Numbered from the stretch's first letter, positions 10,360 through 22,151 are shown. The stretch: 64,000 nucleotides of DNA from Balanoglossus misakiensis (GCA_040954595.2 CM082592.2:1302001-1366000); one strand, 5' to 3'. The notes: generated by a model not told the origin, from the letters alone. Numbers and translations: made by a program.

Positions 10360-11330
10360 ATGCATCCGTTAACATGTGAAGATTGTGGGGAAGTATCACA
10401 TTCAGTGACTTGCTGTCAAGGAGACCTGCTCTTGTGTCCAAATTGTAACAAGAAGCGCTTTGGTCATGTCAGTAAGAGTGATTCCAGTGATTCTGGTAAG
10501 AGTCCCATCATCATAAATGAGCTGCTTTGCTTTATTGTCAACAAAATCGACGTCCTGACGACAGATGTGCTGGTTATTGATATTACTAAATTGGTTCATG
10601 AGACAGAAGTTGGATCGATGCCTTGCTTTGTGGCGAAAGATATTTCTAGGTTGCCACATGTCGACATTACGCATGTAGACATATCGGTAATCCTTAAAGA
10701 TCTAAAAACGCTGAGATGGGAGATGACCCAACTGAAAGACTTTCGATCCAAGCCCGATTCAAGCGTGTTATCTGCAGAAATTAACGAATTACGTCAAGAA
10801 GTCGATAACCTGAAGGCTAATACTTGTAATTCGAAATCTCACACTGACGCCATTGTTATCCCAACGCCATCTGTGCCTTTGGAAATGGCCCAAAATAAAA
10901 CATTCGTGTTCGAGGCGCAATATATGGAACATGATTCTACTGTGAATCCAGATGCTCAGAAATCCTCGACAGAAAATGGGAATGGGGTATTAACCTCCTA
11001 CGCTGCTGCTGTTAGGTCAATCGCCCCCGAAAAGTCGACAGTTGCGACGCACTTACCGGCACGTCGCCGCCTGGTGGAAAATCGACCAGGGCAAGTTTCC
11101 AGGGATAACGACGGTTTCACCACTGTCTCCCGTCGTCGTAAAAGACGTCAAGGTGCCACAATTGGTACAGCGAAAACTGATTAAACGTGTAATATTAAAG
11201 TGGTAAACACAAAGTCTCCGTTTAAGGCTTTTGTGTCAAGACTGTCTACAACAACAACTGAACAGGACATTGTGTTATATGTGAAACAGTCACTAAACCT
11301 GAATGTGAGTTGCCAGAAATTAAAGACTAA
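10360..11330 (+). pseudogene. LINE-1 ORF1 (RNA-binding protein), N-terminal and middle part
   Basis: The protein begins MHPLTCEDCGEVSHSVTCCQ with CPNCNKK, a Cys-rich possible zinc-binding head. A heptad-like stretch (LSAEINELRQEVDNLKANT) is likely a coiled coil. A basic region follows (RDNDGFTTVSRRRKRR), typical of ORF1 proteins in CR1-like LINEs. A stop at 11182-11184 interrupts the frame, which resumes as SPFKAFVSRLSTTTTEQDIV until the Harbinger-like insertion at 11331. ORF1 proteins coat the element's RNA. The first ATG at 10360 is a good start because it directly precedes the Cys-rich module. Confidence 0.75.
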
Positions 11331-12107
11331 GGCTGCATTCACAAACACCTCTGGAGGGGGGGGGGGAGAATTGAGGGGGGGGATTTGAAAAAATTGAGGG
11401 TATGTAAGGGGGGATTTGAAATAATTTAGGGACTGAAAGGGGGGGGTCTTGAAAACTTTGACGACTAAATATTTATTTTGAGTCCACAAAAATGCAGTTT
11501 CGAGCCCTTAATTTTACAAAATTGTCTAATGTGTGAGGGGGACACCCCCTCCCACACCCACCCCTCCATTCATCAACACCTTTCAATAATTGACTGGTTT
11601 ATCTAGTGTCCCAGGTCAGAGGACTTGCCCCCACCCCATGATAACTTTGAGCGCCGACGGTTAAATTTGTCCTCCCCAACATACCGGTTGAGTTAATTTG
11701 CTTTTGCCGGGTTCATTAAAATGCAGCTTTGAGCTCTGTATTTTATAAAATTTTCTTACGTGGGAGGGGGACACCCCCTCCCAAACCCACCCCCTTCAAT
11801 TCTCGGTTTACAATGTCTCCCAACACAGAATACAAATACTTAAAAAATTAAAACAATGTTCAGTTTTAATACCCACTGATGAGGGGAATCATCAGTTTCA
11901 AATTCTTTTCATGGCAACGCTGTTTTTCTTTTTTACAAGATAGATGTGTTTTGCTCTGTGAAAGAAAATGGGGGGGGGATTTCAAAATTTTGGCAGTACG
12001 GAAGGGGGGATTTGAAAATAGTTCGGGGGCATGTGAAAATTAGCAGTAAAAAAATTGAATTCTCCCGCTCCCCCCCCCCCCCTCCAGAAGTGATTGTGAA
12101 TGCAGCC
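11331..12107. mobile_element. 777-bp Harbinger-like non-autonomous element in ORF1
   Basis: The left end is GGCTGCATTCACAAACACC and the right end is the inverse with two mismatches over about 31 bp; both run into G/C homopolymers. TAA is duplicated at 11328-11330 and 12108-12110, which fits the 3-bp TWA target duplications of PIF/Harbinger transposons. Removing the element with one TAA leaves ORF1 in frame, confirming the ends. There is no transposase. The interior shares G-rich sequence with the element at 34454-35615. Confidence 0.8.
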
Positions 12108-12466
12108 TAAGTTCGATTCTTATTCCTCATTCCGTATTGAATGTGATCAGGAACATGCTGGAGTCGTTCTTAATCCAGAACTATGGCCTGTGGGGCACTT
12201 ATTCGCAACTAACTGCATGGTTAACTCATTAAGAATAACCTCGTACAACTGCCGGGGTCTCAAGTCGTCTCTCAGAGCAATCACGGACATTTGCAAACAG
12301 AGTGATATCTGTCTTATCCAAACACACTGGCTGTCAAAAGCTGAACTTAGTGTAATGTCTCATATTAGTGATGATTTTTATGCTGCTGGAGAATCTGCAA
12401 TGGATGACGAAGGAGGAATCCGTCTTGGTCGTCCATATGGCGGTGTTGCTGTACTGTGGCGTAAAA
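12108..12466 (+). pseudogene. LINE-1 ORF1 end and ORF2 endonuclease start
   Basis: The ORF1 C-terminus (FDSYSSFRIECDQ, LNPELWPVGHLF) reads directly, without a stop, into ORF2. ORF2 probably starts at the ATG at 12217 (MVNSLRITSYNCRGLKSSLR). RITSYNCRGLKSS is the opening strand of APE-type LINE endonucleases, with the Asn that supports metal binding. A later helix contains ICLIQTHWL, where the usual catalytic Glu is Gln-Thr-His in this copy. The frame continues GGVAVLWRK to the insertion at 12467. Confidence 0.8.
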
Positions 12467-14826
12467 TAGTGGAGCGGCCAAACCCCAATTTTCATAGCGA
12501 TTGTGCATTTTGTGATAAAAGCACCAAACTTGGCTCAGATGTGTGTTACTGTGTACTAAGCAGATTCAGATAGCGAGCCACTTAATATCTGTTAACGGGT
12601 AGCCATGGCAACCATTTTTCAAAATGGCCGCCACTACATTAATCTTTCCCACAAAATAACGACTAAAGAACACCAAGGTAATTTCAGATTATGATATTTG
12701 AAACCAGAAACTATAGAAAGGGTGATTTGCAAAGTATTTGTGGTCACCGAAATAGTTATAAATACAGAATAAAGGATAAAACACAGTTTAATGTCTACAG
12801 TGGAGCGGCATAACAGATCGATTGTGGATTTTGTGATAAAAGCACCAAACTTGGCTCAGATGTGCGTTAATGTGTACTAAACAAATTCAGATAGCGAGCC
12901 ACAATATCTGTTGAGGAGTTTCCATGGCAACCATTTTTTTATTTTTTTCAAAATGGCCGCCAATACAGATAATCTCACCCACAAATTAACAATGATAAAA
13001 CACCAAAATAAATTCACATTACAATATTTGAAACAAAAAACTGCTCAAAGAGTAATTTTCAAAATATTTATCATCACTAAACTAGTTATAGGGGTAAATA
13101 CAGGATCGAGATTCAGACACTGTATAACCATATATATTTTATAATAGTGGCCTGGCATAAACAACATTTTCATAACATTTGGGCATTTTGTGATAAAAGT
13201 TTAACAAGTAAAGCTCAGTTGATTCGTTATTTTCCCCATAAAAATATCTTTGATGAACAAAATTCCAAATTTAGTCAACCCAGGGAAAAAACGGCATGCT
13301 GTTTCTCAACCTTATAAATTGATCTGACCAGTTTGAATCAGTGCAGAATCTAGATTTTCTATTTAACTTCATCAAATGATTTATGCAAATAAAGAATTAC
13401 TTCCCCATGAAATGGTGGCAGAAAGCCAGTATCATGACAGTCGATTGGTTTGTTAAAGTTACTATTATTTTTGAACCCCCAAAATCTAAGAATAAAATGA
13501 TAAAGTAAAAATAAGCTTCAAAACACCAAAAGTCTTCAGGATCACAGCTTTTCTGTAAAGAGTAAGATTTCGCTTACTTCATGCTATTAAATGAAATGAA
13601 ATTTTCCGTAATATCTCTTGCAAAGTCAGATCTTTACACATTGAGATATTAGAATGGTAGTACATTCCAAGTGACTTGTTGGGAGCATTGGGCCACCTAA
13701 TCCCAGAAAATTGCAATAAGACCTGTTTTTTTCATTTACCAATCTAAAGGCCAACTGCTTGTATATTTAGTTGGATTTCTATAATTAACACACATTTTTG
13801 ACAATATTTATGGCATGATGAACACTATTCTCGACAAATAAAATAATGTTGTGTCCTCCGGTGTAATTTTTATGAGTTTGGAATCATAGACACCATTTAT
13901 CTTTTGGTCAACTCTGTTAACAGTCACCAAAATTGCTGGAGTCGAACTGATACATGATCTAAAGTATCAAGACATATGGTCGATTATTAACGTTTCAGCA
14001 ATTCGACTTAAGTTTCTTTAATTTCCTATGGCATTTTGAAAAACATCAACGCCCCGAAAAAATGTTGTCATCGCTGCGGTCGCGATTGTGGTCGAAACAA
14101 AGCCGACATTTTCTCATGGTTCGTTACCTGGGGTCCATTTAGATTGCATTGCGTTTGATGCCCTATGTGTATGTCTGTCGACCAATAAACGCGACGACCG
14201 CGGACTCAGTTTGGATTAACGTCTATTTCGGGCAGTGGACTCTCCTATCAAGTTGATAAGGAAATTTTACCAGTCACGAGTAAGCCAAGCCCACATCCGT
14301 GTGCAATTCGAATATATCGGTGATCTGTTTATATGATTATCATCAGCTAAGGTGGTAAACTGTTGTGATTCATATGTGTAATTTACGTACTGCAAGTTAA
14401 ATATCGCAATTAGCCTAATGTTTGACCATAGACAGTATATGGTTTGACTTCTAGAGGAGCACCTATTAATCCGAGAACAAAGGGATTATAAGGTGCGCCT
14501 TTAAATTGTGTTTTGATAACTTACTTACCCCTTTAAGTAGTTTAGTAACCATAATATCTTTGCAAATCATTCTTTCCACAGTTCCTTGTATCAAATATAG
14601 TAATCTAAATTTATTTTGGTGTTTACAGATGTTATTTGGTGGGTGAAATTATCTGTATTGGTGGCCATTTTGAAAAATTGGTTGCCATGGAAACTCATCA
14701 ACAGATATTTAGTGGCTCGCTATCTGAATTTGTTTAGTACACATTAACACACATCTGAGCCAAGTTTGGTGCTTTTATCACAAAATGCACAATCGCTATG
14801 AAAACTAGGGTTTGGCCGCTCCACTA
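12467..14826. mobile_element. 2.36-kb element with about 300-bp terminal inverted repeats
   Basis: Both termini read TAGTGGAGCGGCCAAACCC inwards, and similarity between the arms continues for about 300 bp (left about 12467-12780, right about 14520-14826). A second head-like copy starts near 12800 (AGTGGAGCGGCATAACAG) and parallels the copy at 48409-49547 up to about 13707. No transposase was recognised. The LINE reading frame is restored if the element, including the terminal TA at each side, is removed, with or without an AAA duplication; a simple TA duplication would shift the frame. Confidence 0.75.
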
Positions 14827-15185
14827 AAACTCTTAATTGTGTTAAAGTTAAACGCTACAATGACAGTCGCATTATTGGTATTGAAATTTCGCATTCAAGA
14901 GGTATGCTTACAATTTTGAATGTGTATTTACCTACAGCTTGTAGAGATAATTATCACCTGTTTGAAGAATACCTTGCTAAAATACGTAGCCATATTGATG
15001 AATCTCCATCTAACAGTGTGTTAGTTATTGGTGATTGGAACGCTGACATCAACTCTGAGTTTGGTGACGCAGTCGAATCTTTTTGTGATTCAAATAGTTT
15101 AATATGCTCCGACTTTAAACTTTTGGGTAAGAATAAGCAGAATTTTACATTTTATAGTGAGGAACATCACATGACATCCTGTCGG
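14827..15185 (+). pseudogene. LINE-1 ORF2, C-terminal half of endonuclease
   Basis: The frame resumes after the insertion and contains MLTILNVYLPTACRDNYHLF and SVLVIGDWNADIN. The second is the G-D-x-N catalytic loop of APE-type nucleases. After FTFYSEEHHMTS the sequence jumps directly to the reverse transcriptase. The terminal S-D-H motif of the nuclease and several hundred residues of linker are therefore deleted. Confidence 0.8.
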
Positions 15186-16409
15186 CCAGATGGCATATGT
15201 GCTGAACATTTGAAGTTTGCTCATACTCGTTTACATATTCTTCTGTCGATTATGTTTACAGCTGCACATATTCATGGATAACTACCCCCTAGTATGATGG
15301 ACACCATTCTTATTCCACTCGTCAAAAATAAAAACGGTGACGTTACAGACTCTAGGAATTATCGCCCAATAGCGATTGCCACTGCAATTTCTAAAATGTA
15401 CGAAATTATTATACTTGACAAATGTGACAGTATGCTCTATACCAGTGATCATCAATTTGGTTTTAAGAAAGATCACTCCTCTGATATGTGTGTGTTTCTA
15501 CTGAAAGAAATTATAGACTTCTACAAGCGTCATAACACCCCTGTTTATCTTTAGTTTCTTGATGCATCTAAAGCATTTGACAAAGTGAATCACTGGACAT
15601 TAATTCGCAAGCTGATTGACAGATCTATTCCAAAATTTGTAATTCGTATCTTAGTGTATTGGTATGTACATCAAGAGTTTGTTGTTCGGTGGGGTACAGT
15701 TCTTTCTGAGAGTTTTAATACTCGTAATGGTGTAAGACAGGGGAGCATACTTTCCCCGCGTCTGTTTTCAGTTTATGTCGACAAGCTTAGTGACTTACTT
15801 GTCAAAAAAAATATTGGGTGTCATCTTGGTGGTAAATGTATGAACCATCTGTTATATGCATATAAAGGAATTAATAATCTCTTAAATGTGTGCACCCATT
15901 ATGCAAATGATCATGATATTGTTTTTAATGCAATTAAATCTAAATGTCTTTGTATTCTTCCTAAAAAGTTTAATAATTTGAAGATCCCACATGTGTATTT
16001 GTATGGGGAGAAGCTGTTGTTTGTGAACAAGCACTCTTACCTGGGGGTTATTTTTAATACCAATGGAGACGATAGCGACGATATAAAACGTCAAATGAGG
16101 CTTTTTATGCCAGAGCCAACTCGTTAATACGTAATTTTTGGAATTGTACTTATAAAGTCAAAATTCGTTTATTTCAAGCTTTTTGTTCATCTATGTATTG
16201 CTCCCACCTTTGGAGTATTTTTAATATTTATTGCTTAATTGATGTCCGAGTTGCATACAACAACGGCTATAGGATATTGTTAGGGATCAACAGAAGGATT
16301 AGTATTTCTAATACCTTTGTTCATAGCAATATTTTAACATTTGATTGTAAACAGCGTACTCTGCGCTCAAAATTTTATCTTAGGTTGTGGAAGAGCAAGA
16401 ACTATCTTA
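15186..16409 (+). pseudogene. LINE-1 ORF2, reverse transcriptase with active-site deletion
   Basis: Recognisable motifs in order are PDGICAEHLKFA, DSRNYRPIAIATAISKMYE, HQFGFKKDHS, FLDASKAFDKVNHW (motif A, catalytic Asp, preceded by a TAG stop near 15552) and GVRQGSILSPRLFSVYVDKL (motif B). NHLLYA then runs straight into a downstream segment (YKGINNLLNVC) near 15855-15890, so the two catalytic aspartates of motif C are missing. Frames continue to about 16127 and, in another frame, to 16409, where the mariner element is inserted. The enzyme would be inactive. Confidence 0.85.
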
Positions 16410-17916
16410 CTACCGATTTCAAAATACCTTGGAAATTCTTTGTCCTCTGGTGATAAAATAAACGTCTTTTGTAACAAAAAGAAACGATTGTACTGCATAC
16501 CACAATCGTAAATTTTGCAACAATTTACCAGTAGTAGACAAAGAGGCGCCTCCCATCCTAATTGCGCAGTTGAAGTAGTGAGTGCGTGTTGAGAGAGACG
16601 TGAACAGAAAGGGGTGGAAGATTCGAGCACGGACGACGAGAGTTGTTTAGCGTGTCGATGCTGCTCTACGAAGCTCGTAGTTACCTTCTGACCGGGACAT
16701 TTGCGCTTAAACGGACTGGGTTCCTTCCGATGGGTTCTTGCCGATTGCCGCACGCCGTCGGGTATGAAAGTGTAGGCGGAGACGTCGATCCACCGGCCGG
16801 CAGCACTGCTCCCAACAGTTTCACGCCACTTTGAGCTGCACCGCGGTCTGATATCCCACCCCGGCTGCCGGACAGCATATGAAGGTGTCTGGTGCCTTTT
16901 TTAGTCAAAGTGTACACGTTTAAAACTTTGGGGTTTTCGGAATAGAAATAGCGGAACAAGAACATGGATTTATACTAATCATGAACGCCAAACAAACGTT
17001 GAAAAAGCCAGATCTGAAAGAAAAAAATCCGCTTGGCGCGATGACGCGCCGACGTTATTTTTCAAACAATGTAGCCTGTCACGCTGAGTTCATATATTTT
17101 GCTGCCACAAACAAGTTCATGCGTTCTCAAGCGGCCGGGTGATCGCTGCAAGGTTAGCGGCGGCCTCGCACGCCCGAATTTGCCACAAAACTATCAGTCC
17201 CTACAGTGATGCGGTTCAAACTCTTCCGTTGTATTTCATTTCAACAACACAAATTCAGAATACAACACGGCAGTTTGGTACGTCGTCTCTATACCCTACA
17301 CCGCTAATTCTCATCTCAATCGTCTCTCTTCGCAATACGTCGATTCTCTAAAAGAAAGTTCAACAGACGGGATACAGTGCAACCCGCGGAACAAGCAATT
17401 CACGTCTCTGCTTCAAAGGAATATACCGACCTGAAGTGGGGGGAACTCAGTCCGTTCAAGCGTAAATGTCCCGGTCGGAAGGTAACACGCTAAACAACTC
17501 TCGTCGTTTGCAACACGCCATTTTTTCCAAGTCCACGTTTGGTCGGACAAACGATTTCTGACGGTTCGACAGACGGTGGGTATAGACACGTCTGCTTGCG
17601 AAAATTCCGCCAATTTTTGTTGAATTTCTTCGTATGAAATCGAAGGAGTTTGTCGTTTTAAATACTCGATATATTGCTCTTCATCATTAGGAAGTTTCCT
17701 TGGTTGTCAGTGCAAAACATCCTCATACAAGGTTCAGAGTAGACTACAGACAATCTCACAGTGGGATTACGAACGTTTGAAACGGTAACTTTGTTGCAAA
17801 ATAAACAAAGTGCGGTATTCAGTTTCATGAACTTAGACGTTTTTTTTCTTATCATGGGAGACGTTTATTGTAACACTCGAACACAAAGAATTTCCAAGGT
17901 ATTTTGAAATCGGTAG
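16410..17916 (-). mobile_element. Tc1/mariner-type element, deletion derivative
   Basis: Perfect 34-bp terminal inverted repeats begin CTACCGATTTCAAAATACC at 16410 and end at 17916, flanked by TA on both sides. One TA retained puts the interrupted LINE ORF2 back in frame, so both borders are firm. The interior holds a transposase fragment on the minus strand (17500-17703). It also holds a second inverted pair at 16634-16724 and 17442-17507, which may mark another insertion or a rearrangement. Confidence 0.85.
17500..17703 (-). pseudogene. Tc1/mariner transposase, N-terminal helix-turn-helix fragment
   Basis: One minus frame reads YIEYLKRQTPSISYEEIQQK, then LAEFSQADVSIPTVCRTVRN and TWTWKKW. 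This is the layout of the second (HTH) DNA-binding domain of IS630/Tc1-like transposases: a helix, a P-S-I-S-x-x-E-I recognition turn, and an S-x-x-T-V-x-R-x-I/V helix. The DDE catalytic core is absent. Confidence 0.6.
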
Positions 17917-17918
17917 TA

Positions 17919-17988
17919 TTGTCGCGGGTATCAACCCTTTTATTATGTATCATAGTAAGTTTTGGAAGAGATTCTTTCTTGACTGCAT
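17919..17988 (+). pseudogene. LINE-1 ORF2 extreme C-terminus
   Basis: In frame with the part before the mariner insertion, IVAGINPFIMYHSKFWKRFF leads to a stop. This is a typical short aromatic-rich ending of CR1-like ORF2 proteins. About 130 bp of 3' UTR follow before the pogo-like insertion. Confidence 0.65.
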
Positions 17989-18118
17989 TTGAATTTTTAG
18001 ACTTTCTAACTTTCCTTACTGTATTTTAATGTCTCTCAATGTATGGTGTTTTATTTTTTTTATTTTTTTATTTATTTATTTATTTAATGTCTGTGTGTTG
18101 GCTGTAGTTTTGTATATA

Positions 18119-18215
18119 CAGTGGAACACCGATTATCCGAACACCAATTATCCGAATTTCGGATTATCCGAACGCTTTGGTACGGTCCCGGGTACGGTCC
18201 CTGAACATTTAATTA
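18119..18215. mobile_element. pogo/Tigger-like terminal fragment in the LINE 3' UTR
   Basis: CAGTGGAACACCGATTATCC, preceded by TA, closely resembles the ends of pogo/Tigger elements (CAGTGGAAC followed by TTATCCGAA motifs). TTATCCGAA occurs repeatedly and as an inverse pair near 18150-18170. No opposite terminus is clear. Confidence 0.6.
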
Positions 18216-18290
18216 GCCATGCCTTTACTTGTCCTTTTTTATATTAGCTGGCTCTCGATAATAAATAAATAATAATAATAACAAAGTAAC

Positions 18291-19952
18291 TTTCTTGTAA
18301 ATCATGCAGGAGTTACCGGTAATAGTCTCACTCCTAGAATTGTTCAACTGAACTGAAGTGGGAGTCCAAATACAGAATTCTTATTAAATCATATCAAATC
18401 TGCCCGCGTGAGCCCTGTACAAAATCACTATTGCTCTTAGCTCAAGCTGTGAATAGAAATTTACAATACTGATAGCCCAAGCTGAGAAATTGAGCAAAGC
18501 ATGGAATCCGTCAAATATGTGTGAACTAACCCGCATGGTTGAAGTTCTCAGACTCACAAGTTTAGGTGTATGACAAATGCATTTCCACAGAGTTTATAAT
18601 ACTCAATAAAGGCCGAACCAAAATAGATCTCATTACAATGGCCCACTTTTGGTTAAAACCTTGTGTATAGCACCGTGCATTCAGGCATTTTCCGCTCCCC
18701 TGTCCATCAAGCAAGTCATAGTCTGAGACTATGGCTCGCTTGATTTTGATGTACCTTCCTCTAAACATAGGTCTGTATACGAACAGAGTGGAGTTGGTTT
18801 ACAGTTTACTAGTATTTAAGCATGTTTCAAGAAGTCAAACAGCAGAAACAACTTTTCGTGTCGAACATAAAATTACTAAAAATGGCCAATTGGGAGCGAG
18901 TTTGTCTTAACCTACAACAGCAAAATCACAGTTCAATGCATAGAAAGAAACTAAACATGCGCCTAAAGGGCAATGGCTGAGGGTGACAATACTGCCATAA
19001 ACCGTGAAAATGATAAACCTTGAAAATACAGAAATTCAACAAATAATAAGCATTATCTATTTTTATAAATATGTAATAAGCTATTTTTATTGATATAGAT
19101 AAGACGTAGAATGGTCGCATCTACATGTACATTCTTTGTTCACTAAGGCCTTATCGCCCATCACGCATGCAGACGAGATTTTCTCTCCCGAGACGGCAGC
19201 ATCGTTAGAAACCAAACCAAACACATCTCGTATAATGTCAGGCCTCTTGGACTAGTCTCGGTGGGCCAGTCCATCTGGTGGGGGTCGCTGCGCTTCTCGG
19301 TTGTGAGTCAAGTTCAATGACCCCCAGTAGAGAGGCCTGGTCACCGAGACTATTACTAGTAGTCTAGTGCCTGGTCTTCTTATGCCCGCTTTGCTTCAAA
19401 CCTAGCAGCCAGCCTTATCCATGCCACTGGCCAAATAAAGCCATAACCCTTGCTGAAATTTGGGATGTATGTAGCGGCCCTTGAAGTCAGTCACATATCT
19501 CCAATAAATTGACAATTGTATGCATAGGCCCTACGTATAATTAAAAGCTACTTAACATTTTCATATGTAGCTCTGCCTTCACTATTCATCTTCACCCAAT
19601 TCAACTGCTCAGTTTTTGTGCTTGACATCAAATGTCATATCGTCCTTGTCAGTTGTGTGTAGATATGCAAACGGGGGTTCGGCTGTCTGACCGTGATGTT
19701 GTTTGTGTACAAAAGAAATTCGCCGTGAAGAGAACTTCAGTGAACTGTTCGCGTATGGCGGGCATTTTCCATGTAGGCGATAGTTGGGAAACCGAGTGTT
19801 TGTAAGAAGTAAACGTTAAAACCTTCAAAGATATTGTTCGGAATTTTGAGAACACGCACACAAGCGTAAAGTGTGCAGGAAATTTATGTTTCCGTGGGTT
19901 TTGCACGATGTGCAGTGTTTATTGGGGGAAACTGGCGTTCAATGAATACACA
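18291..19952. other. No gene recognised; partial inverted repeat at 19240-19380
   Basis: Mostly unique-looking AT-rich sequence. Around 19240-19380 a GC-rich stretch contains caccgagacta in both orientations around a ggggtc/gacccc pair. It is probably a small foldback element; borders are not definable. Confidence 0.4.
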
Positions 19953-22151
19953 AGAAAGAAAGAAATTTCGTAATGTGTTTTAATAACACGCGTGTATCTA
20001 TTATCGACTACGCTCATTTACAAAATGGCGAATATGCTAGAAAAAAAGGGAAATTGCAGTATCTCTTATGTATAAATGGCTAGCGGCCCTCAACTTCAGG
20101 TTATACACAGGAAACATCAGAGAAAAAATTAGTTTTTCTTGTTTTTCTAACGTTTTTTATAACGATGAAAAGAGTCAACAAAAAGCCAATGAGCGTGGAC
20201 GACAATTAATTACGATTACGTTGTGCTCAGACACCCTTGCAATACGTTGTTCGGCGAAAATACATATATTGCGTAACCCTATCATGCAAGTGCTAGTGGA
20301 GAAACGGACGTTAGCGAGAACAGTTTGGCCTGGGATAATGTTTCCCATTAGTCGCTAAGCAAAAGCGTTGATTGCTTACCTTAAACTGCTAAAGTTTCCT
20401 AATGATGCGTCCCGTCAGATACTGCAGCGATGTCCTCTCTGCGCGCACACAATTAACGCAATGCCAATCAAGTCACATGCACTTGGCTGATATCTAATCT
20501 GTTCACTTGTTGTTTACCTTGGTAATTTAAATGGTAAATTAACATAATACATTGTTTGCTGCTGCTCACGCGGTGGCATGATATATTATTTTATCACACA
20601 TGCAACGCCTGTATTTGACATCGTGGAATTGCTCACAGTGAAGATATTACGAGCCCGTGTTCTGACCAGTGGAAACACGGAAAGGGGTTTTCACTGTGGG
20701 CCCTGAACTATTTTTGAAAACGCGCTAAATCATCACACTGACTTTTTTATCATAAATGCAACGCCCGCATTTGACATTGTGCTATGTCTCACAGTGAAGA
20801 TATGAGGTAGTATTTTCACTAGTGAAAATCGAGAAAAGTATTGTACTGCATGCCCGGAACTATTTTGAGAACGCGCTAAATCATCACACTAACAGTGTTG
20901 GTATACTTATGCATCTTATTCAGTGAGTCGGCAATGCCTTTTCAACGTTAAAATGTTTATTGACGAAGGTTTTCTACTCTAAACAATTCAGCAACATGCT
21001 AGGATATCTGTTCAAGTTTAGAAAGAAATTTCGTAATGTGTTTTAATAACACGCGTTCATCTATTTTCGTCTACGCTCATTTACAGCATGGCGAATAAGC
21101 TAGAAAAAAGTGAAATTGCAGTATCTCTTATGTATAAACGGCTACCTGACCTCAACTACAGGTTATATTCGGGAAACATCAGAGAAAAATTGCGTTTTTC
21201 TTGTTAATTTCTAACGTTTTTACAACACTGAAAAGAGTCAGCAAAAAGCAATTGAGCGTGGACGACATTGATGAGCGCGTTTTAAATGCAGTATAGGCAA
21301 AGTCGCATAAATTTAAGAGATGAAGGATTGTGACGATTACGTTGTGCTAAGATGCCCTTGCGATACGTTGTTCGGCAAAAATACCTATCCTTACATATAT
21401 TGCGTAACCCGACCATACAAGTCCTAGCGGAGAAACGGACGTTATCGAGAACAGATAGGCCTTGGACAATGTTTCCCAATAGTCGCCAAGCAAAGGTGAC
21501 GATTGCTTACCTTAAACTGCTAAAGTGTCCTAATGATGCGTCCCGTCAGATAAGGCCGTACTACAGCGATGTCCTCTCTGCGCGCACGCAATGAACCCAA
21601 TACCAATCAAGTCACATGCACTTGGCTGATATCTAATCTGTTCACTTGTTGTAGACCTTGGTGATTCAAATGGTAAATTAACATAATACATTGTTTGCTT
21701 CTGCTCACGTGGTGGAATGATATATTATTTTATCACACATGCAACGCCTGTATTTGACATCGTGGAATTGCTCACTGTGAAGATATTATGAGCCCGTGTT
21801 CTGACCAGTGGAAACACGGAAAGGGGTTTTCACTGTGTGCCTACTATTTTTGAAAACGCGCTAAATCATCACACTTTTTATCATAAATGCAGCGCCTGCA
21901 TTTGACATTGTGCTAATAATTTATCATGGTGAAGATATCGGCCCGTATTTTCACTAGTGAAAATCGAGAAAATGGATTTACTGCGCGCCCGGAACTATCT
22001 TGAGAACGCGCTAAATCATCACACTAACTGTATTGGTACTCATGCATCTTATTCAGTGAGTCGGCAATGTCTTTTCAACGTTTAAATGTTAATTGACGAA
22101 GGTTTTCTACTCTAAACAATTCAGCAACATGCTAGGGTATCTGTTCAAGTT
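19953..22151. repeat. Direct tandem duplication, two units of about 1.1 kb
   Basis: Unit 1 (about 19953-21018) and unit 2 (about 21019-22151) both open with agaaagaaatttcgtaatg and end near atctgttcaagttt. They share nearly all sequence between, with scattered substitutions and small indels. Each unit contains its own shorter repeat of about 150 bp (for example 20578-20740 and 20741-20895) with the palindrome tttcactagtgaaa. Reading frames inside are broken differently in the two units, so coding function is unlikely. Confidence 0.85.

Larger units (their letters stand above)
10340..18290 (+). mobile_element. Degenerate CR1/L2-like LINE (LINE-1 of this window) with four nested insertions
   Basis: Two ORFs can be followed through the region: ORF1 from 10360, and ORF2 with APE endonuclease and reverse transcriptase to a stop near 17988. 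A 3' UTR follows, ending in ggctctcgataataaataaataataata. The copy is split by insertions at 11331-12107, 12467-14826, 16410-17916 and about 18119-18215. It also has a nonsense codon in ORF1, a deletion joining endonuclease to reverse transcriptase, and a small deletion at the polymerase active site. Without the insertions it would be about 3.2 kb, so it is also internally deleted. Confidence 0.85.

Noticed and set aside
12911-13144. Shared frame starting MAANTDNLTHK, with a copy at 48551, considered as a transposon protein
   Set aside because: The two copies are similar at all codon positions and diverge into different stops, so the likeness is DNA identity of a repeat rather than protein conservation.
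19260-19345. tRNA or SINE-like hairpin (gggggtcgctgcg ... tgaccccc)
   Set aside because: No convincing A and B boxes in the right spacing and no cloverleaf could be drawn.
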